Numbered from the stretch's first letter, positions 46,321-55,085 are shown. The stretch: DNA of 64,000 nucleotides from Sphingomonas sp. Leaf17 (GCF_001421505.1 NZ_LMKL01000004.1:372001-436000), one strand, 5' to 3'. Notes: generated by a model not told the origin, from the letters alone. A program made the numbers and translations.

Positions 46321-48501
46321 CTCGATCGTGATCGGATCGGTATCCACCGCGACGCCCGCGTCGTCGTAGGACCGGATGACGATGTCGAAATATTGCATCG
46401 ACCCCGTCAGGGTGATCGTCGTGGCGATGTACCCACCCAGGCTGCCGCCATATCCGGTGCTGTCCTCGGTGCCATTCACGACGATCCGCGAGACATTGAA
46501 GCGCGGCGACCGGGGTGTGCGCCAGGAGACGTCGACCGTGCGCGTGCCATTGCGCAGGGTGGCGACGAATTCGGTCGCGGTCATCGCCGCCACACCGCCA
46601 TCGCCGCCGCCGTCGCCCGGTACGGTGAAATCGCCAGCGGTGACCGGGCCAAGGATCCGCCGATTGCCGATGACCCCGCGAACGCGGTACCGCACGCTCA
46701 CCTCATACTGCGTGCCCGGCGTCACCCCCGTGAATTCGCGCTTGGTGACCGTCGGGGCCTCGACCCCGCCGCCGATCCAGCCATCCTCCATGCCTGCACC
46801 CGCGATGTACGGCCGAAGATCGAAGATCGCGGCATCGGCCGTGCCCAGCACGACTTGCCCCGTCACCACCACGGCCGGGATGGATACCCCATTCGCGGTC
46901 AGCGTGGCCCCGATCGCCGTCCAGTCACCCACCGCCGGCGCGGCGACGCTGGGGTCGTACCCCGATACCGACGCAGTCGGCGGCGGCGTGGTCGTCTGGC
47001 CCAGCGCGAAGGCGTGCTTGCCGTCCGTCTCCGACCGTACCTCGAAGGTCACCGTGCCCGTCGCCGGCTCGATCTTGCGCTTCAGGATCAGCACCTTCAG
47101 CGGCTCCAGGTCGCCCCGGTCGATCGTGATGCAGTCGCCACCCTTGAAATTGATCCAGCGCGGGAACAGCGGGAAGGTCCCCGGCCCCAGCTCGCGGGTA
47201 TTCTCGATGTCGTACCGCGCCAGCGTCGCCCCCTGATCGACATCCTGCACCAGCCCGTACTCGATCTCGCGCGACCGCTCGTCGCCGTCCTCGGCGACAT
47301 GCTCAGGCACCCGGATCGGCGCGAGTGGGACTATCGCCCAGCCATGCGCCTCTGACCGGATCCGCGGAGTGACGGTATTCAGGCGATTGCGCACCGGCTG
47401 CATCGCCGCCAGCGTGCTGTCGCCGCAGATATCCGCCTCGGTCACCGTGGCCAGCGACACGCGCGGCGTATTGACCAGACAGCCGATCCGCGCCCCGACC
47501 TTCAGCGGCTCGCCGGCGCCCGCCTGCAGCATCAGCTTCAGCACATTCCACTTGGTGTCCGGCCGGCTGTAGACGACGCCGCCGATCGTCCAGCCATTCG
47601 CGTCGGCGACATTCGCGCCCTCGACGAAATCGCTGACGATGATCGACTCGATCGGCGACCCAAGGCCCATCACGCGCTTGCCGTTCTGGTGACGGCCGAT
47701 CACCCAGGCCAGCGCGTGGAGGTAGGGATTCTCGCCCGATGGATGCGCGGAATCTGCGCCGTCATACACCCATGTCGACTCGTCATCCCACCGGCACGGA
47801 CCCGACCCGCCCGGATAGGTCGAATCCATGCGCGGATCATAGACCAGCACCCCGCGCGCGACCCACATCGGCGCAGGCACGCCATTCTGGAAGAAGCGCT
47901 GCTTGGCGTCGTAGCGCAGCCGCCACATCACCGCCGCGAGGCCCGACAGCCTGTGTGCCGCCGTCCATCCGGTCGGCGCGCTGGACGATCCCGCCTGCAC
48001 CGTCAGCGCCGCCGGCTCGGGGCATAGCCCGCGCTGGCTGCGCTGGAACATCTTGTCTTTATACTCTCCGATCGCATTGCCGGCGGCGTCGAAGCTGATC
48101 GCCACCTTGTCGCTGGTGAAGCTCTCGATGCCAGCGATCGGCCCGGCCCCCGACAGGATCGTCACCATGTCATTCAGGTCATTCGGCGTATTCACCGACC
48201 AGCCGTCGCTCGCCTGGCGCAGGATGATATTGCCCGCGGTACCGGTGCGGCCGACCAGATACGGCACGCCGGCCTGTGGATCCGCGCTGAATTCGATCTG
48301 CGACCCGCCGCCGGTGGCTGTGGGTTTCTTTGCGGTCAGGGATGCTGCCACCGACAGGCCGCCAGCGATCGCGCTGATCGTACCGGCTGAAACCCCGATG
48401 GCAGACGTAACGGCGGCGGCGCCGATTGCAGCGCCCACGCCGGTGGCGGCAAGCGCCACGGCGCCTACAATAAGAGCTGCTGTCCCAAGGGCTTTGCTCA
48501 T
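46315..48501 (-). CDS. Phage tail tip / host specificity (J-like) protein
   Basis: 728 residues. The N terminus is hydrophobic and Ala/Gly-rich (ALGTAALIVGAVALAATGVG), then GSQIEFSADPQAGVPYLVGR leads into the central tail-hub part (residues about 70-480; WNVLKLMLQAGAGEPLKVGA). The C terminus has a fibronectin type III-like domain (REFTGVTPGTQYEVSVRYRV) and another beta domain. It follows the small NlpC-like tail gene and precedes the spike, as J-type proteins do. It would form the tail tip that contacts the host. It ends at a possible frameshift site. Confidence 0.8.
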   Translation of the reverse strand: MSKALGTAALIVGAVALAATGVGAAIGAAAVTSAIGVSAGTISAIAGGLSVAASLTAKKPTATGGGSQIEFSADPQAGVPYLVGRTGTAGNIILRQASDGWSVNTPNDLNDMVTILSGAGPIAGIESFTSDKVAISFDAAGNAIGEYKDKMFQRSQRGLCPEPAALTVQAGSSSAPTGWTAAHRLSGLAAVMWRLRYDAKQRFFQNGVPAPMWVARGVLVYDPRMDSTYPGGSGPCRWDDESTWVYDGADSAHPSGENPYLHALAWVIGRHQNGKRVMGLGSPIESIIVSDFVEGANVADANGWTIGGVVYSRPDTKWNVLKLMLQAGAGEPLKVGARIGCLVNTPRVSLATVTEADICGDSTLAAMQPVRNRLNTVTPRIRSEAHGWAIVPLAPIRVPEHVAEDGDERSREIEYGLVQDVDQGATLARYDIENTRELGPGTFPLFPRWINFKGGDCITIDRGDLEPLKVLILKRKIEPATGTVTFEVRSETDGKHAFALGQTTTPPPTASVSGYDPSVAAPAVGDWTAIGATLTANGVSIPAVVVTGQVVLGTADAAIFDLRPYIAGAGMEDGWIGGGVEAPTVTKREFTGVTPGTQYEVSVRYRVRGVIGNRRILGPVTAGDFTVPGDGGGDGGVAAMTATEFVATLRNGTRTVDVSWRTPRSPRFNVSRIVVNGTEDSTGYGGSLGGYIATTITLTGSMQYFDIVIRSYDDAGVAVDTDPITIEP

Positions 48502-48571
48502 TTGCGACTTGCCCTTCTGATTTGCGCTCGGCCATGCTCACCGCCCGCGTCACGCGGGACAGGGAGGCAAT

Positions 48572-48904
48572 ATGCAAAGGTGGATTATTGGTCTGGCCGC
48601 GCTCGCGCTGGCCGGCTGCGCATCGACACAGAAGGTGCTCGATGGGCCAATTACGGAGACATTCCACTCGACGAAATCGGCCGACGAGATGTCGTTCTGT
48701 CTGGCGGATAGGAATAATACAGTACCGCTGCCGCGAGACGATGGCTCGCGCACGATCCTGATCAAGAACGGGTACGGCGCGGTGTCGCTGGCCTTTTCGG
48801 TGTATCCCGAAGGCACCGGTAGCAGGGTCGAATACCGGAAAAAGTTCGGGACGATCGGCGGCGCTTGGAAACGGTGCGTCGGACTGAAGCCTGAAAAGAG
48901 CTGA
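48572..48904 (+). CDS. Phage-borne lipoprotein (moron, possible superinfection exclusion)
   Basis: 110 residues on the strand opposite to the late operon. MQRWIIGLAALALAGCAST has a perfect lipobox (LAGC, Cys16). The mature part (FHSTKSADEMSFCLADRNNT, SRTILIKNGYGAVSLAFSVY) has one further Cys pair candidate. GGGAGG lies six bases before the ATG. Insertion of a divergent single gene with a signal sequence into the late operon is typical of morons expressed from the lysogen; lipoproteins of this kind often block the phage receptor. That role is inference. Confidence 0.75.
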   Translation: MQRWIIGLAALALAGCASTQKVLDGPITETFHSTKSADEMSFCLADRNNTVPLPRDDGSRTILIKNGYGAVSLAFSVYPEGTGSRVEYRKKFGTIGGAWKRCVGLKPEKS

Positions 48905-48910
48905 CCAAGT

Positions 48911-48943
48911 GAGGGTGCCAGCCGCTATTTCGGTGGCACCCTC
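48911..48943. terminator. Hairpin between the lipoprotein gene and the convergent tail gene
   Basis: GAGGGTGCCA (48911-48920) and TGGCACCCTC (48934-48943) form a perfect 10-base stem with three more pairs (CCG/CGG) inside the loop. No T tract on either side. It probably ends the lipoprotein transcript. Confidence 0.5.
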
Positions 48944-49362
48944 CAAGCCGAGACGACGTCGACGGGATGCACGACGACCGCGCCCTCCGCATGCTGGTGA
49001 TACGCCAGCGCCCGCCCATTGCCGAGCACCACCGCGATCGCGCCGTCCAGCGGCCCCTCGCTCGCCAGCAGCAGGATATCCGCGGGGAGTGCCGCCGCCG
49101 GGGCAATCCGAGCCAGACCCAGACCATCGAGCGCATCGGCCAGCGAGGCGTAGCCCGCGCGCTTCAGCGCCCGTACCGCGCCGATCGGCGTCGAATAGCT
49201 GCCCGCGCGGCCCAGCTGCGGCCGGTGGCCCATCTGGCGCAGCGCGAATGCGCCCATGCGCACGCAGTCATTCTTCCCGAGCTTCAGCGGCACATCGCCA
49301 AAGCGCGCGAGCGTCGCCTGTGCCGCATCGCGGCGGCGGACCATCGGCGGGACCTTGGTCAT
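48925..49362 (-). CDS. Phage tail protein, DUF6950/NlpC-P60-like
   Basis: 145 residues. LGKNDCVRMGAFALRQMGHR has the catalytic-type Cys at about residue 33, and LAYHQHAEGAVVV contains His residues, in the order of an NlpC/P60-like peptidase. Phage proteins of this size in this position assist tail-tip assembly or cell-wall penetration. The start is MTKVPPM; the second Met is possible. Overlaps the upstream gene as ATGA. Confidence 0.75.
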   Translation of the reverse strand: MTKVPPMVRRRDAAQATLARFGDVPLKLGKNDCVRMGAFALRQMGHRPQLGRAGSYSTPIGAVRALKRAGYASLADALDGLGLARIAPAAALPADILLLASEGPLDGAIAVVLGNGRALAYHQHAEGAVVVHPVDVVSAWRVPPK

Positions 49363-49958
49363 TTCGTCACCACCGATCCCAGATTATTCGTGCCCCACGG
49401 CACCGTCGCCGTCACGCCGGTGACGAAGGCGAGGCCCTGCTCCCCCGGCCACACGTCCTGATGGTGGCTGTCCGACAGGCGAATGGCTTCCTCCAGGTCG
49501 AAGAAGCGCTCGAAATCCGACACGATGTCGTAGTCCACCGACCGGCTGCGGCTGCCCCATTTGATCGTCGCGACGTCGAGCTTGCCGTCGAAGAGCAGGA
49601 TCGGGTCGGGCACGACGATCCCGGTCGTCGCCTGCACGACGCCCAGCCAGCACCGCACCCGTGATCCCTGCATCGCCGAGGCGGCAAGCGACGCCACCGC
49701 GATGTCATTCGCCGGATTGAGCGTCAGGCTGATCGCCGGCGCATCGTCGCCGGTGCCGTCCGATATCGTGTCGATCGACGCGATCGTGCCGAATCGCGGG
49801 TCCCGCCCGGTGAAGGCATTCCACGGCGCGGCGGCGAAAGCGCCCGGGCCGTCGATCAGCCGCAGGGCATAGCCCGGGAAGAGGATCTCGACCGCGCCGA
49901 ACATCCGGACGGTCCGGGCCGCCATCGCGGCCTGCATGGCGGGGGAGGCTTCAGCCAT
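49359..49958 (-). CDS. Phage minor tail protein
   Basis: 199 residues: MAEASPAMQAAMAARTVRMF, a beta-rich domain (ALRLIDGPGAFAAAPWNAFT), and a domain with DYDIVSDFERFFDLEEAIRL near the C terminus. The layout fits minor tail hub proteins (DUF2163-like region) that sit between the tape measure and J genes. Function by position and size. Confidence 0.7.
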   Translation of the reverse strand: MAEASPAMQAAMAARTVRMFGAVEILFPGYALRLIDGPGAFAAAPWNAFTGRDPRFGTIASIDTISDGTGDDAPAISLTLNPANDIAVASLAASAMQGSRVRCWLGVVQATTGIVVPDPILLFDGKLDVATIKWGSRSRSVDYDIVSDFERFFDLEEAIRLSDSHHQDVWPGEQGLAFVTGVTATVPWGTNNLGSVVTK

Positions 49959-49967
49959 GACGGTCCC

Positions 49968-50564
49968 TCACTCGATCTCGGTAATGGTCAGGGTCAGCCC
50001 GACCGTATGCGCGCGCTCGTCGGTCCAGCCCTTGTCATTGCCCGACAGGCTGCCCTCGATCATCGGCACGGCGACCTCGCATACGGCATCGGCCGCCGGC
50101 GACCGGCGCACCGGCGGCCAGACCGGCAGCGCCATCGCGCCCGACCCATCGGCGGCCGTCTCGGCGGTCGCCGCGTACAGGTAGCGCTGACCGCCGATGA
50201 TGATCGACACCGCCTGCGATTCCCGCATCACATAGCCGGCCGCGAAGCCGGTCAGCGCCAGCACCTGCCCCGCCTGGCCGCCGCCGGCGATGCGCGGCGC
50301 GCCCGGATTGCCGATCACCAGCCCCGGCTGCGACACCGGATACAGCACCGTATCGCTGATCCCGCGCAGCAGCGCGCCGATCCACGCTCGCCGGTCCTCG
50401 ACCCAGCGCAAGCGCCCGGTCATGATGTCCAGTGCGAAGCGACTGCCCAGCCGCTCCAGCCGCTGTGCCGCGCCCGGCCCGGTCGGCGACTGCCACGCGC
50501 CGAAATCCATGGGCCGCAGCGTCGCCGATTTCGGCTGACGCAGGGTGGGGAGGGCGGTCGGCAT
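49968..50564 (-). CDS. Phage minor tail protein (distal tail component-like)
   Basis: 198 residues with central blocks GLVIGNPGAPRIAGGGQAGQ and GAMALPVWPPVRRSPAADAV and a beta-rich end (RAHTVGLTLTITEIE). It directly follows the tape measure gene (1-base overlap), the usual place of the distal tail protein. No catalytic residues are evident. Confidence 0.7.
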   Translation of the reverse strand: MPTALPTLRQPKSATLRPMDFGAWQSPTGPGAAQRLERLGSRFALDIMTGRLRWVEDRRAWIGALLRGISDTVLYPVSQPGLVIGNPGAPRIAGGGQAGQVLALTGFAAGYVMRESQAVSIIIGGQRYLYAATAETAADGSGAMALPVWPPVRRSPAADAVCEVAVPMIEGSLSGNDKGWTDERAHTVGLTLTITEIE

Positions 50565-53362
50565 CAGACGATCGCCCGCGACTGGCCGCGCGCGATCTCG
50601 CGCTGCGCCATCGCGCTGCCGCCCGCCGCACCGCGCGTCGCCGCGACATCCGCCATCGGCCCCGCGACCTCCTGCACCCGCACGTCGAAATAGGGCGACG
50701 GCGTCACGGTGACCTCCAGACGCCTCCCGCCATTGTCATTGCCGGCGGCCAGCATCCGCCGCGTATCCGCCGCCGGCGTCACTCGCGACCCGCGCGGCAT
50801 CGACACCACCTCCGGCCCAAGCTCGCCGACCAGCGACAGTCCGCCGCCCCAATATTCGGTGCCGGTCGCATTCGCCCCGACCTTCGGAGCGCCGCCGAAT
50901 AGCCCGCCGATCTTGCCGATCGCGCTCGTCAGGGTCGGCAGTGCGCTGTCGCCATTGATGAGATTGCGCAGGGGATTGAGCAGCGCGAGCTTGATGAATT
51001 CGGATTTCAGGCTGCCGATGATGGTCTGGCCGGCATTCCCCCATGACGTCCAGGTGTCCGGCGACAGGACCGTCTCGGCGAAGTCGATCCCGTACCCGCG
51101 CAGCTCGTCCAGCGCGACGCCAGCCGCGCGGAGCTTTGCCTCGGCGACGTCCGCGCCATTGTCATTGCTGGCTTTCAGGTCGCGATCGTAGCGGCCGATA
51201 TCACCACGCATCGGATCACCGGTGCCGAATAGCGTGCGGAATTGCTCGACGCGCGCTGCCGCGATGCGCTCCTGATCCTGCGCGATCGCGGTCAGGCGAT
51301 AGCCGCTGGCCTGCTCGATGGTCAGTGCGCCGCTCTTCACCAGCCGGTCGATTTTCGCCAGCGTCGCGGCATAGTCCTCGGCGGCCGCGCGAGCCGGATC
51401 GAAGGTGCGCACGACCTCGCTCAGATCCTGCGCCAGCTCCCGCTGCGCCTCGGCGGCTTTCCGGATCTGCTCGGACTGATCCTTGCGCTCCTGCGTCGCC
51501 GCGAGCGCCGCCTCGCCAGTCTTTTTCCAGGCGATGTGATAGTGGCTGCCCTCGTCGAGCTGCTCGACGACCTTCACACCAGCCTGCCGGAAGGCCGTGA
51601 CGAGCTTAGCCAGCGTGACGCCTCGCGCCTTGGCGACGTCGACGGCCTGGTCGAGCTCGTGATTGCTGGTACCCGGCCTTGCCGCCAGCGGCGCCCATGG
51701 GCCACCGTTTTTATAGGCCATATATTTGGCGTAGAGCTTTTCCTGCTCGGCCCGGGTGCGGTGGTCGGAATTGACGTGTCCGCCTACGCCTTCGACGATG
51801 TCACGCGCATCGGCGAGGGAAATATTCCGCCCCGCCTGGCTGACGCGGGGGGCAGCCTTTTCGCGCGCGGCCGCTCGGTCTTGTTCGGCTTTGATGGCCG
51901 CCTGACGATTTCGCTCGATCTGCGTCAGCTGCCTCGTGAGCGCCGAATTCACCTCACCTTCGGCACGTGCTTTGGCATGGGCGGCACTGACCTGATCGTC
52001 ATAGATTTTCTTGATTCGCGCCATCGGATCGACAGCCCGCGCCGCGGCCTCACCCGCCAGCGCGATCCGCGTCTCCTGTACGCGCGCCTCGGCCTGCGCG
52101 ATCAGATCCCCCTGCGCGGCGATTTTAGCCGCCAGCGCGTCGACTTCATTCTGCCGGCTCGCGATACCCAGCGCGGCGATGTCGCCACGCTCACCCGGCG
52201 CGCGCGCCGACTGTATCTGCACGCCCAGCGCCGCCCGCGCGTCCTCGTAGCGCGCCTGTGTCGCACGCCGGATCGCGATCTCTTCCTGGAGCTTCATCTT
52301 GGCCGCGATATTCGACTGCTCGGCCGCTGATTTTTCCGCTGCGATCGACTGACGAGTGGCCTCCGTGCTGTCGCGGATCGCCTGTGCGACGCCTTCCTCG
52401 GTGGCCATGTAAAGCAGCTTGGCCTGCCGATTATTCTCGGTCGCCTCGGCATCCGCCTTCATCTTGTCGACCATGTCGCCCAGCGCATCGCTGCTCTCGA
52501 AGAGCTTGCCGATGAAGGGGCCAAGCAGCGAGATGGCGACGAGCAGGGCCGCCCCCCACGGGCCGGTCATGAAGGCTGCGACCTTCCCCATCTTGCCGCC
52601 CATTTCACCGGCTTTTTCGGCTACCCCGACGGCCTGCTCACCCAGTCCGGCGACATCGACACCCGCTTCCTCCGATGCGGCACCCGCCTGCTCGACGCCG
52701 GCGGATGCACTGGCCCCGCCCGCCGCGATCATGCCGAGCGCCTGGAATAGCTGGCCCGATTGCTGCGCGAAGATCTGCATCGGCGGCGCGCCCGATGAAA
52801 ATTGCGTCGCGATGTCCGACAGCTGGTAATTCAGCTGCTGGTAGCCCGCCTTGGCGAGGCCGGAGGCCTTGGCCTGTCCCTCCAGCTCGCGCGTCGATCC
52901 CGCCATGCTCTGCTGCAGCTGCCAATGCCGCTTGGAATAATCGTCCAGCGAAATGACATTGTGGCTCAGCAGCGTGCGCGCCTCGGCGATCTCGCGGTCG
53001 AATCGCTGCTGCGCCAGGAATACCGGGTCAATCGCCGCACGCAGGGCATCGGCGCGCTTCTCCATCTGGGCATAGGCCTGCTCGAAGACCTGCGCCGATG
53101 ATGCCGCATCTTTCCCGACCGTATCACGGACACCCGCGCCGGCATCGAGCTTGGCCGGATTAAGGCCCGGCATCAGCAGGTCGAGCTTCGACCGCGCCGC
53201 CTTCTCCCGGACGATCGCCGCATCCCGATCGGCAGCGGCCTGCTGCTCCTGGCGCTGGAGCCGCTTGACCGATGCGACGCCGGCATCCGCGATCTCATTC
53301 AGGTCTGCCTTGACCTTTTCCTTGCCCGTGGTGCCCAGGCGGATCGATGCTGGATTTGCCAT
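50564..53362 (-). CDS. Tape measure protein with embedded M15-type peptidase domain
   Basis: 932 residues that set tail length. The N-terminal half is coiled coil with Lys/Gln/Glu/Ala repeats (residues about 10-140), then a hydrophobic segment (PWGAALLVAISLLGPFIGKL). Residues about 515-615 form a domain with DHRTRAEQEKLY, PGTSNHELDQAVDVAKA (His568, Asp575) and SHYHIAWKK (His607 and His609). These are the zinc and active-site positions of M15 D-Ala-D-Ala carboxypeptidase/endolysin enzymes. It would locally open peptidoglycan during DNA injection. The C-terminal part contains LGPEVVSMPRGSRVTPA. Confidence 0.88.
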   Translation of the reverse strand: MANPASIRLGTTGKEKVKADLNEIADAGVASVKRLQRQEQQAAADRDAAIVREKAARSKLDLLMPGLNPAKLDAGAGVRDTVGKDAASSAQVFEQAYAQMEKRADALRAAIDPVFLAQQRFDREIAEARTLLSHNVISLDDYSKRHWQLQQSMAGSTRELEGQAKASGLAKAGYQQLNYQLSDIATQFSSGAPPMQIFAQQSGQLFQALGMIAAGGASASAGVEQAGAASEEAGVDVAGLGEQAVGVAEKAGEMGGKMGKVAAFMTGPWGAALLVAISLLGPFIGKLFESSDALGDMVDKMKADAEATENNRQAKLLYMATEEGVAQAIRDSTEATRQSIAAEKSAAEQSNIAAKMKLQEEIAIRRATQARYEDARAALGVQIQSARAPGERGDIAALGIASRQNEVDALAAKIAAQGDLIAQAEARVQETRIALAGEAAARAVDPMARIKKIYDDQVSAAHAKARAEGEVNSALTRQLTQIERNRQAAIKAEQDRAAAREKAAPRVSQAGRNISLADARDIVEGVGGHVNSDHRTRAEQEKLYAKYMAYKNGGPWAPLAARPGTSNHELDQAVDVAKARGVTLAKLVTAFRQAGVKVVEQLDEGSHYHIAWKKTGEAALAATQERKDQSEQIRKAAEAQRELAQDLSEVVRTFDPARAAAEDYAATLAKIDRLVKSGALTIEQASGYRLTAIAQDQERIAAARVEQFRTLFGTGDPMRGDIGRYDRDLKASNDNGADVAEAKLRAAGVALDELRGYGIDFAETVLSPDTWTSWGNAGQTIIGSLKSEFIKLALLNPLRNLINGDSALPTLTSAIGKIGGLFGGAPKVGANATGTEYWGGGLSLVGELGPEVVSMPRGSRVTPAADTRRMLAAGNDNGGRRLEVTVTPSPYFDVRVQEVAGPMADVAATRGAAGGSAMAQREIARGQSRAIV

Positions 53363-53371
53363 GCGGTCCTC

Positions 53372-53707
53372 CTATTCGGCAGCTTCGGCGAGGCGATTGA
53401 CGATCACGGCTTCGACGGCCGGCAGCACATCGGCCAGCAGGGCCATATCGACGCTGGCCGCTTGGCCCATTGCCATCACGGCGGTGAAATCCAGCGCGAA
53501 GGGCTGGCCCATACCGCCCACGCGCAGCTGCCGGTCACACCCGGTCAGCAGGGTCCAGACGTCTTCTTCTTGATCGCTTTCGGCTTGGTGCAGCCGGTAC
53601 GGGCATTCGACGCATCGGTCGCCGTCGCCGGCGCTGCAGGAGAGCCGGCAATAGTCGGATCCTCCATCGCCTTCGTCGAAATGCCATTTGGCGAGGGCGA
53701 CGATTCT
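53372..53707 (-). CDS. Frameshift extension of the tail assembly chaperone (gpT-like)
   Basis: A 111-codon frame with no own start codon near its beginning. It begins directly at the GGGAAAA slippery site and reads RIVALAKWHFDEGDGGSDYC, a Cys-rich segment (C-x3-C and C-x2-C), then EDVWTLLTGCDRQLRVGGMG and LPAVEAVIVNRLAEAAE to a TAG ten bases before the tape measure ATG. The Cys pattern and DVWTLLTGCDRQ block look like conserved protein. It would be attached to the first 145 residues of the chaperone by a -1 shift, as in lambda gpGT. Confidence 0.8.
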   Translation of the reverse strand, partial: RIVALAKWHFDEGDGGSDYCRLSCSAGDGDRCVECPYRLHQAESDQEEDVWTLLTGCDRQLRVGGMGQPFALDFTAVMAMGQAASVDMALLADVLPAVEAVIVNRLAEAAE

Positions 53708-54141
53708 TTTCCCGGCGCGGCGCGCTCCCGCTCCCGCATGACATAGGGGATCACATACGCCGCATCGAAGGCCTCGAAGACCAGAGCATCGGACAGCACC
53801 GTCAGCAAATTTTCCGGCGTGAAGTCCAGCGTATCGTAGACCGCATCGCCCTCGTCATCGAGGATCGTGGCACCATGCTGGTCGACCGCGGCCAGTGCGA
53901 CGTCCTGCCAGTCGAGCGCGCCCGCCACGATCAGCGCGCGGCTGAGCGCGTCGCCCAGCTCCTCCATCTGATCGGCCGGCGATGCCTGCTCGCCGCCATC
54001 CGCTCCCTCGACCCCCAGCGCCTCCAGTGCGGCACGGCGCGCGCGGCGCAGCATGGTCCGCGTGATCGGCGCGAATAGGACACGCGCGCCCATCACCGGC
54101 GTCCAGGCCGGCTCGGCCTGCTCTCGCTGTGCGACGAGCAT
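53545..54141 (-). CDS. Tail assembly chaperone (gpG-like), zero frame
   Basis: 198 residues. The first 145 (VMGARVLFAPITRTMLRRAR, SPADQMEELGDALSRALIVA, FTPENLLTVLSDALVFEAFD) look like a tail assembly chaperone; after the slippery codon pair GGA AAA the zero frame becomes low-complexity Ser/Pro/Ala/Lys, unlike the -1 frame. A small share of ribosomes would shift to make the longer product. Start overlaps the tail tube stop (TGATG). Acts on the tape measure during tail assembly. Confidence 0.8.
   Translation of the reverse strand: MLVAQREQAEPAWTPVMGARVLFAPITRTMLRRARRAALEALGVEGADGGEQASPADQMEELGDALSRALIVAGALDWQDVALAAVDQHGATILDDEGDAVYDTLDFTPENLLTVLSDALVFEAFDAAYVIPYVMRERERAAPGKESSPSPNGISTKAMEDPTIAGSPAAPATATDASNARTGCTKPKAIKKKTSGPC
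53707..53713 (-). other. -1 programmed frameshift site G-GGA-AAA
   Basis: In the zero frame the codons are CCG GGA AAA GAA, so the heptamer G GGA AAA matches the X XXY YYZ pattern, almost identical to the lambda G/T site (G GGA AAG). Slipping back one base gives GGG AAA AGA ATC and enters the conserved downstream frame. Confidence 0.85.
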
Positions 54142-55085
54142 CAGTAGGAGGCCACATCATTGGTCAGCCGCGCGATCATCAGAGGCTGCCCGGTGGTGGT
54201 CGCACCGATGCCGGCGAATGTCGCCTGGATACCGGCCGGACCCGTGATCGGCTTTTTCGGACGTGGCAGGAATAGCCGAGGGATTTCGATCTCCAGCGTG
54301 CGTGCGCCGACCGACCATGACAGCTGTACCGCGACCGGGTCCTTGCTGACGGCCCGCGTGTAAAGCGTGATATCCGTGAATTTCGTGACGAGTGACAGCG
54401 TGGCCGATGGCATGCCGGGGTCGACATCATTGATCTCGCTGTCCGAGCGGATCGTCTCATCCTTTTCCAGGCCATTCGAGAATCCGAGCTGCGCCGAGAC
54501 GACCTCGCCGATCACGGCTCCATCGATTTTCACTGACCCGCTGGCCATCGCGAAGCGCTGGATGCTGCCGTATTCTACAAGCGCGCCTGCATTGGTGGTC
54601 GTCGACGGCACCGTCTCGCCCTTGGCGATCAGACCGAGTGTCGCGCTGGCCAAGCCGCTGCGCTGCATCTGGATCTGGAGCGTATTGGCGCGGGCACCGT
54701 AGCTGGTCGAGAATGCCGGACGATCGGGATGCTGGATCTCGATCGATGCCGACGGCAGCGCCGCCATACCCGAGGTGAAGACGTGGACATATCCTGCCTG
54801 CTCGGTGCCGGTGGTCACAGGTGCGCCGAGCAGCAGCCGGAGCCACTGCCCGAAAAAGCGCGTGTCCAGCGGCACGACCACGTCACCGTCATTCACGACG
54901 ACGTCATAGGTCGGATCGTAGGGCGCACGACCACGTCCCAGCAGGTCGCTCTCGATCAGTCCCTGCTCCGCGCCAAGATTGCTGGACACGAAGGGCATCC
55001 GGCGATTGCCGGTGGTGGGCGGGGTGCCATAGGCCGTCTCGAATCCGAGGGCCATACCGGCATTCTGGCCGCGTGCGCGTCCCAT
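54141..55085 (-). CDS. Phage major tail tube protein
   Basis: 314 residues, beta-rich with regular strands (YDPTYDVVVNDGDVVVPLDT, SIEIQHPDRPAFSTSYGARA, DPVAVQLSWSVGARTLEIEI). The N-terminal GFETAYGTPPTTGNRRMPFV is like other siphovirus tube proteins. Located between the tail terminator and the chaperone pair, the standard place for the tube. It would polymerise into the tail shaft. Confidence 0.85.
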   Translation of the reverse strand: MGRARGQNAGMALGFETAYGTPPTTGNRRMPFVSSNLGAEQGLIESDLLGRGRAPYDPTYDVVVNDGDVVVPLDTRFFGQWLRLLLGAPVTTGTEQAGYVHVFTSGMAALPSASIEIQHPDRPAFSTSYGARANTLQIQMQRSGLASATLGLIAKGETVPSTTTNAGALVEYGSIQRFAMASGSVKIDGAVIGEVVSAQLGFSNGLEKDETIRSDSEINDVDPGMPSATLSLVTKFTDITLYTRAVSKDPVAVQLSWSVGARTLEIEIPRLFLPRPKKPITGPAGIQATFAGIGATTTGQPLMIARLTNDVASY

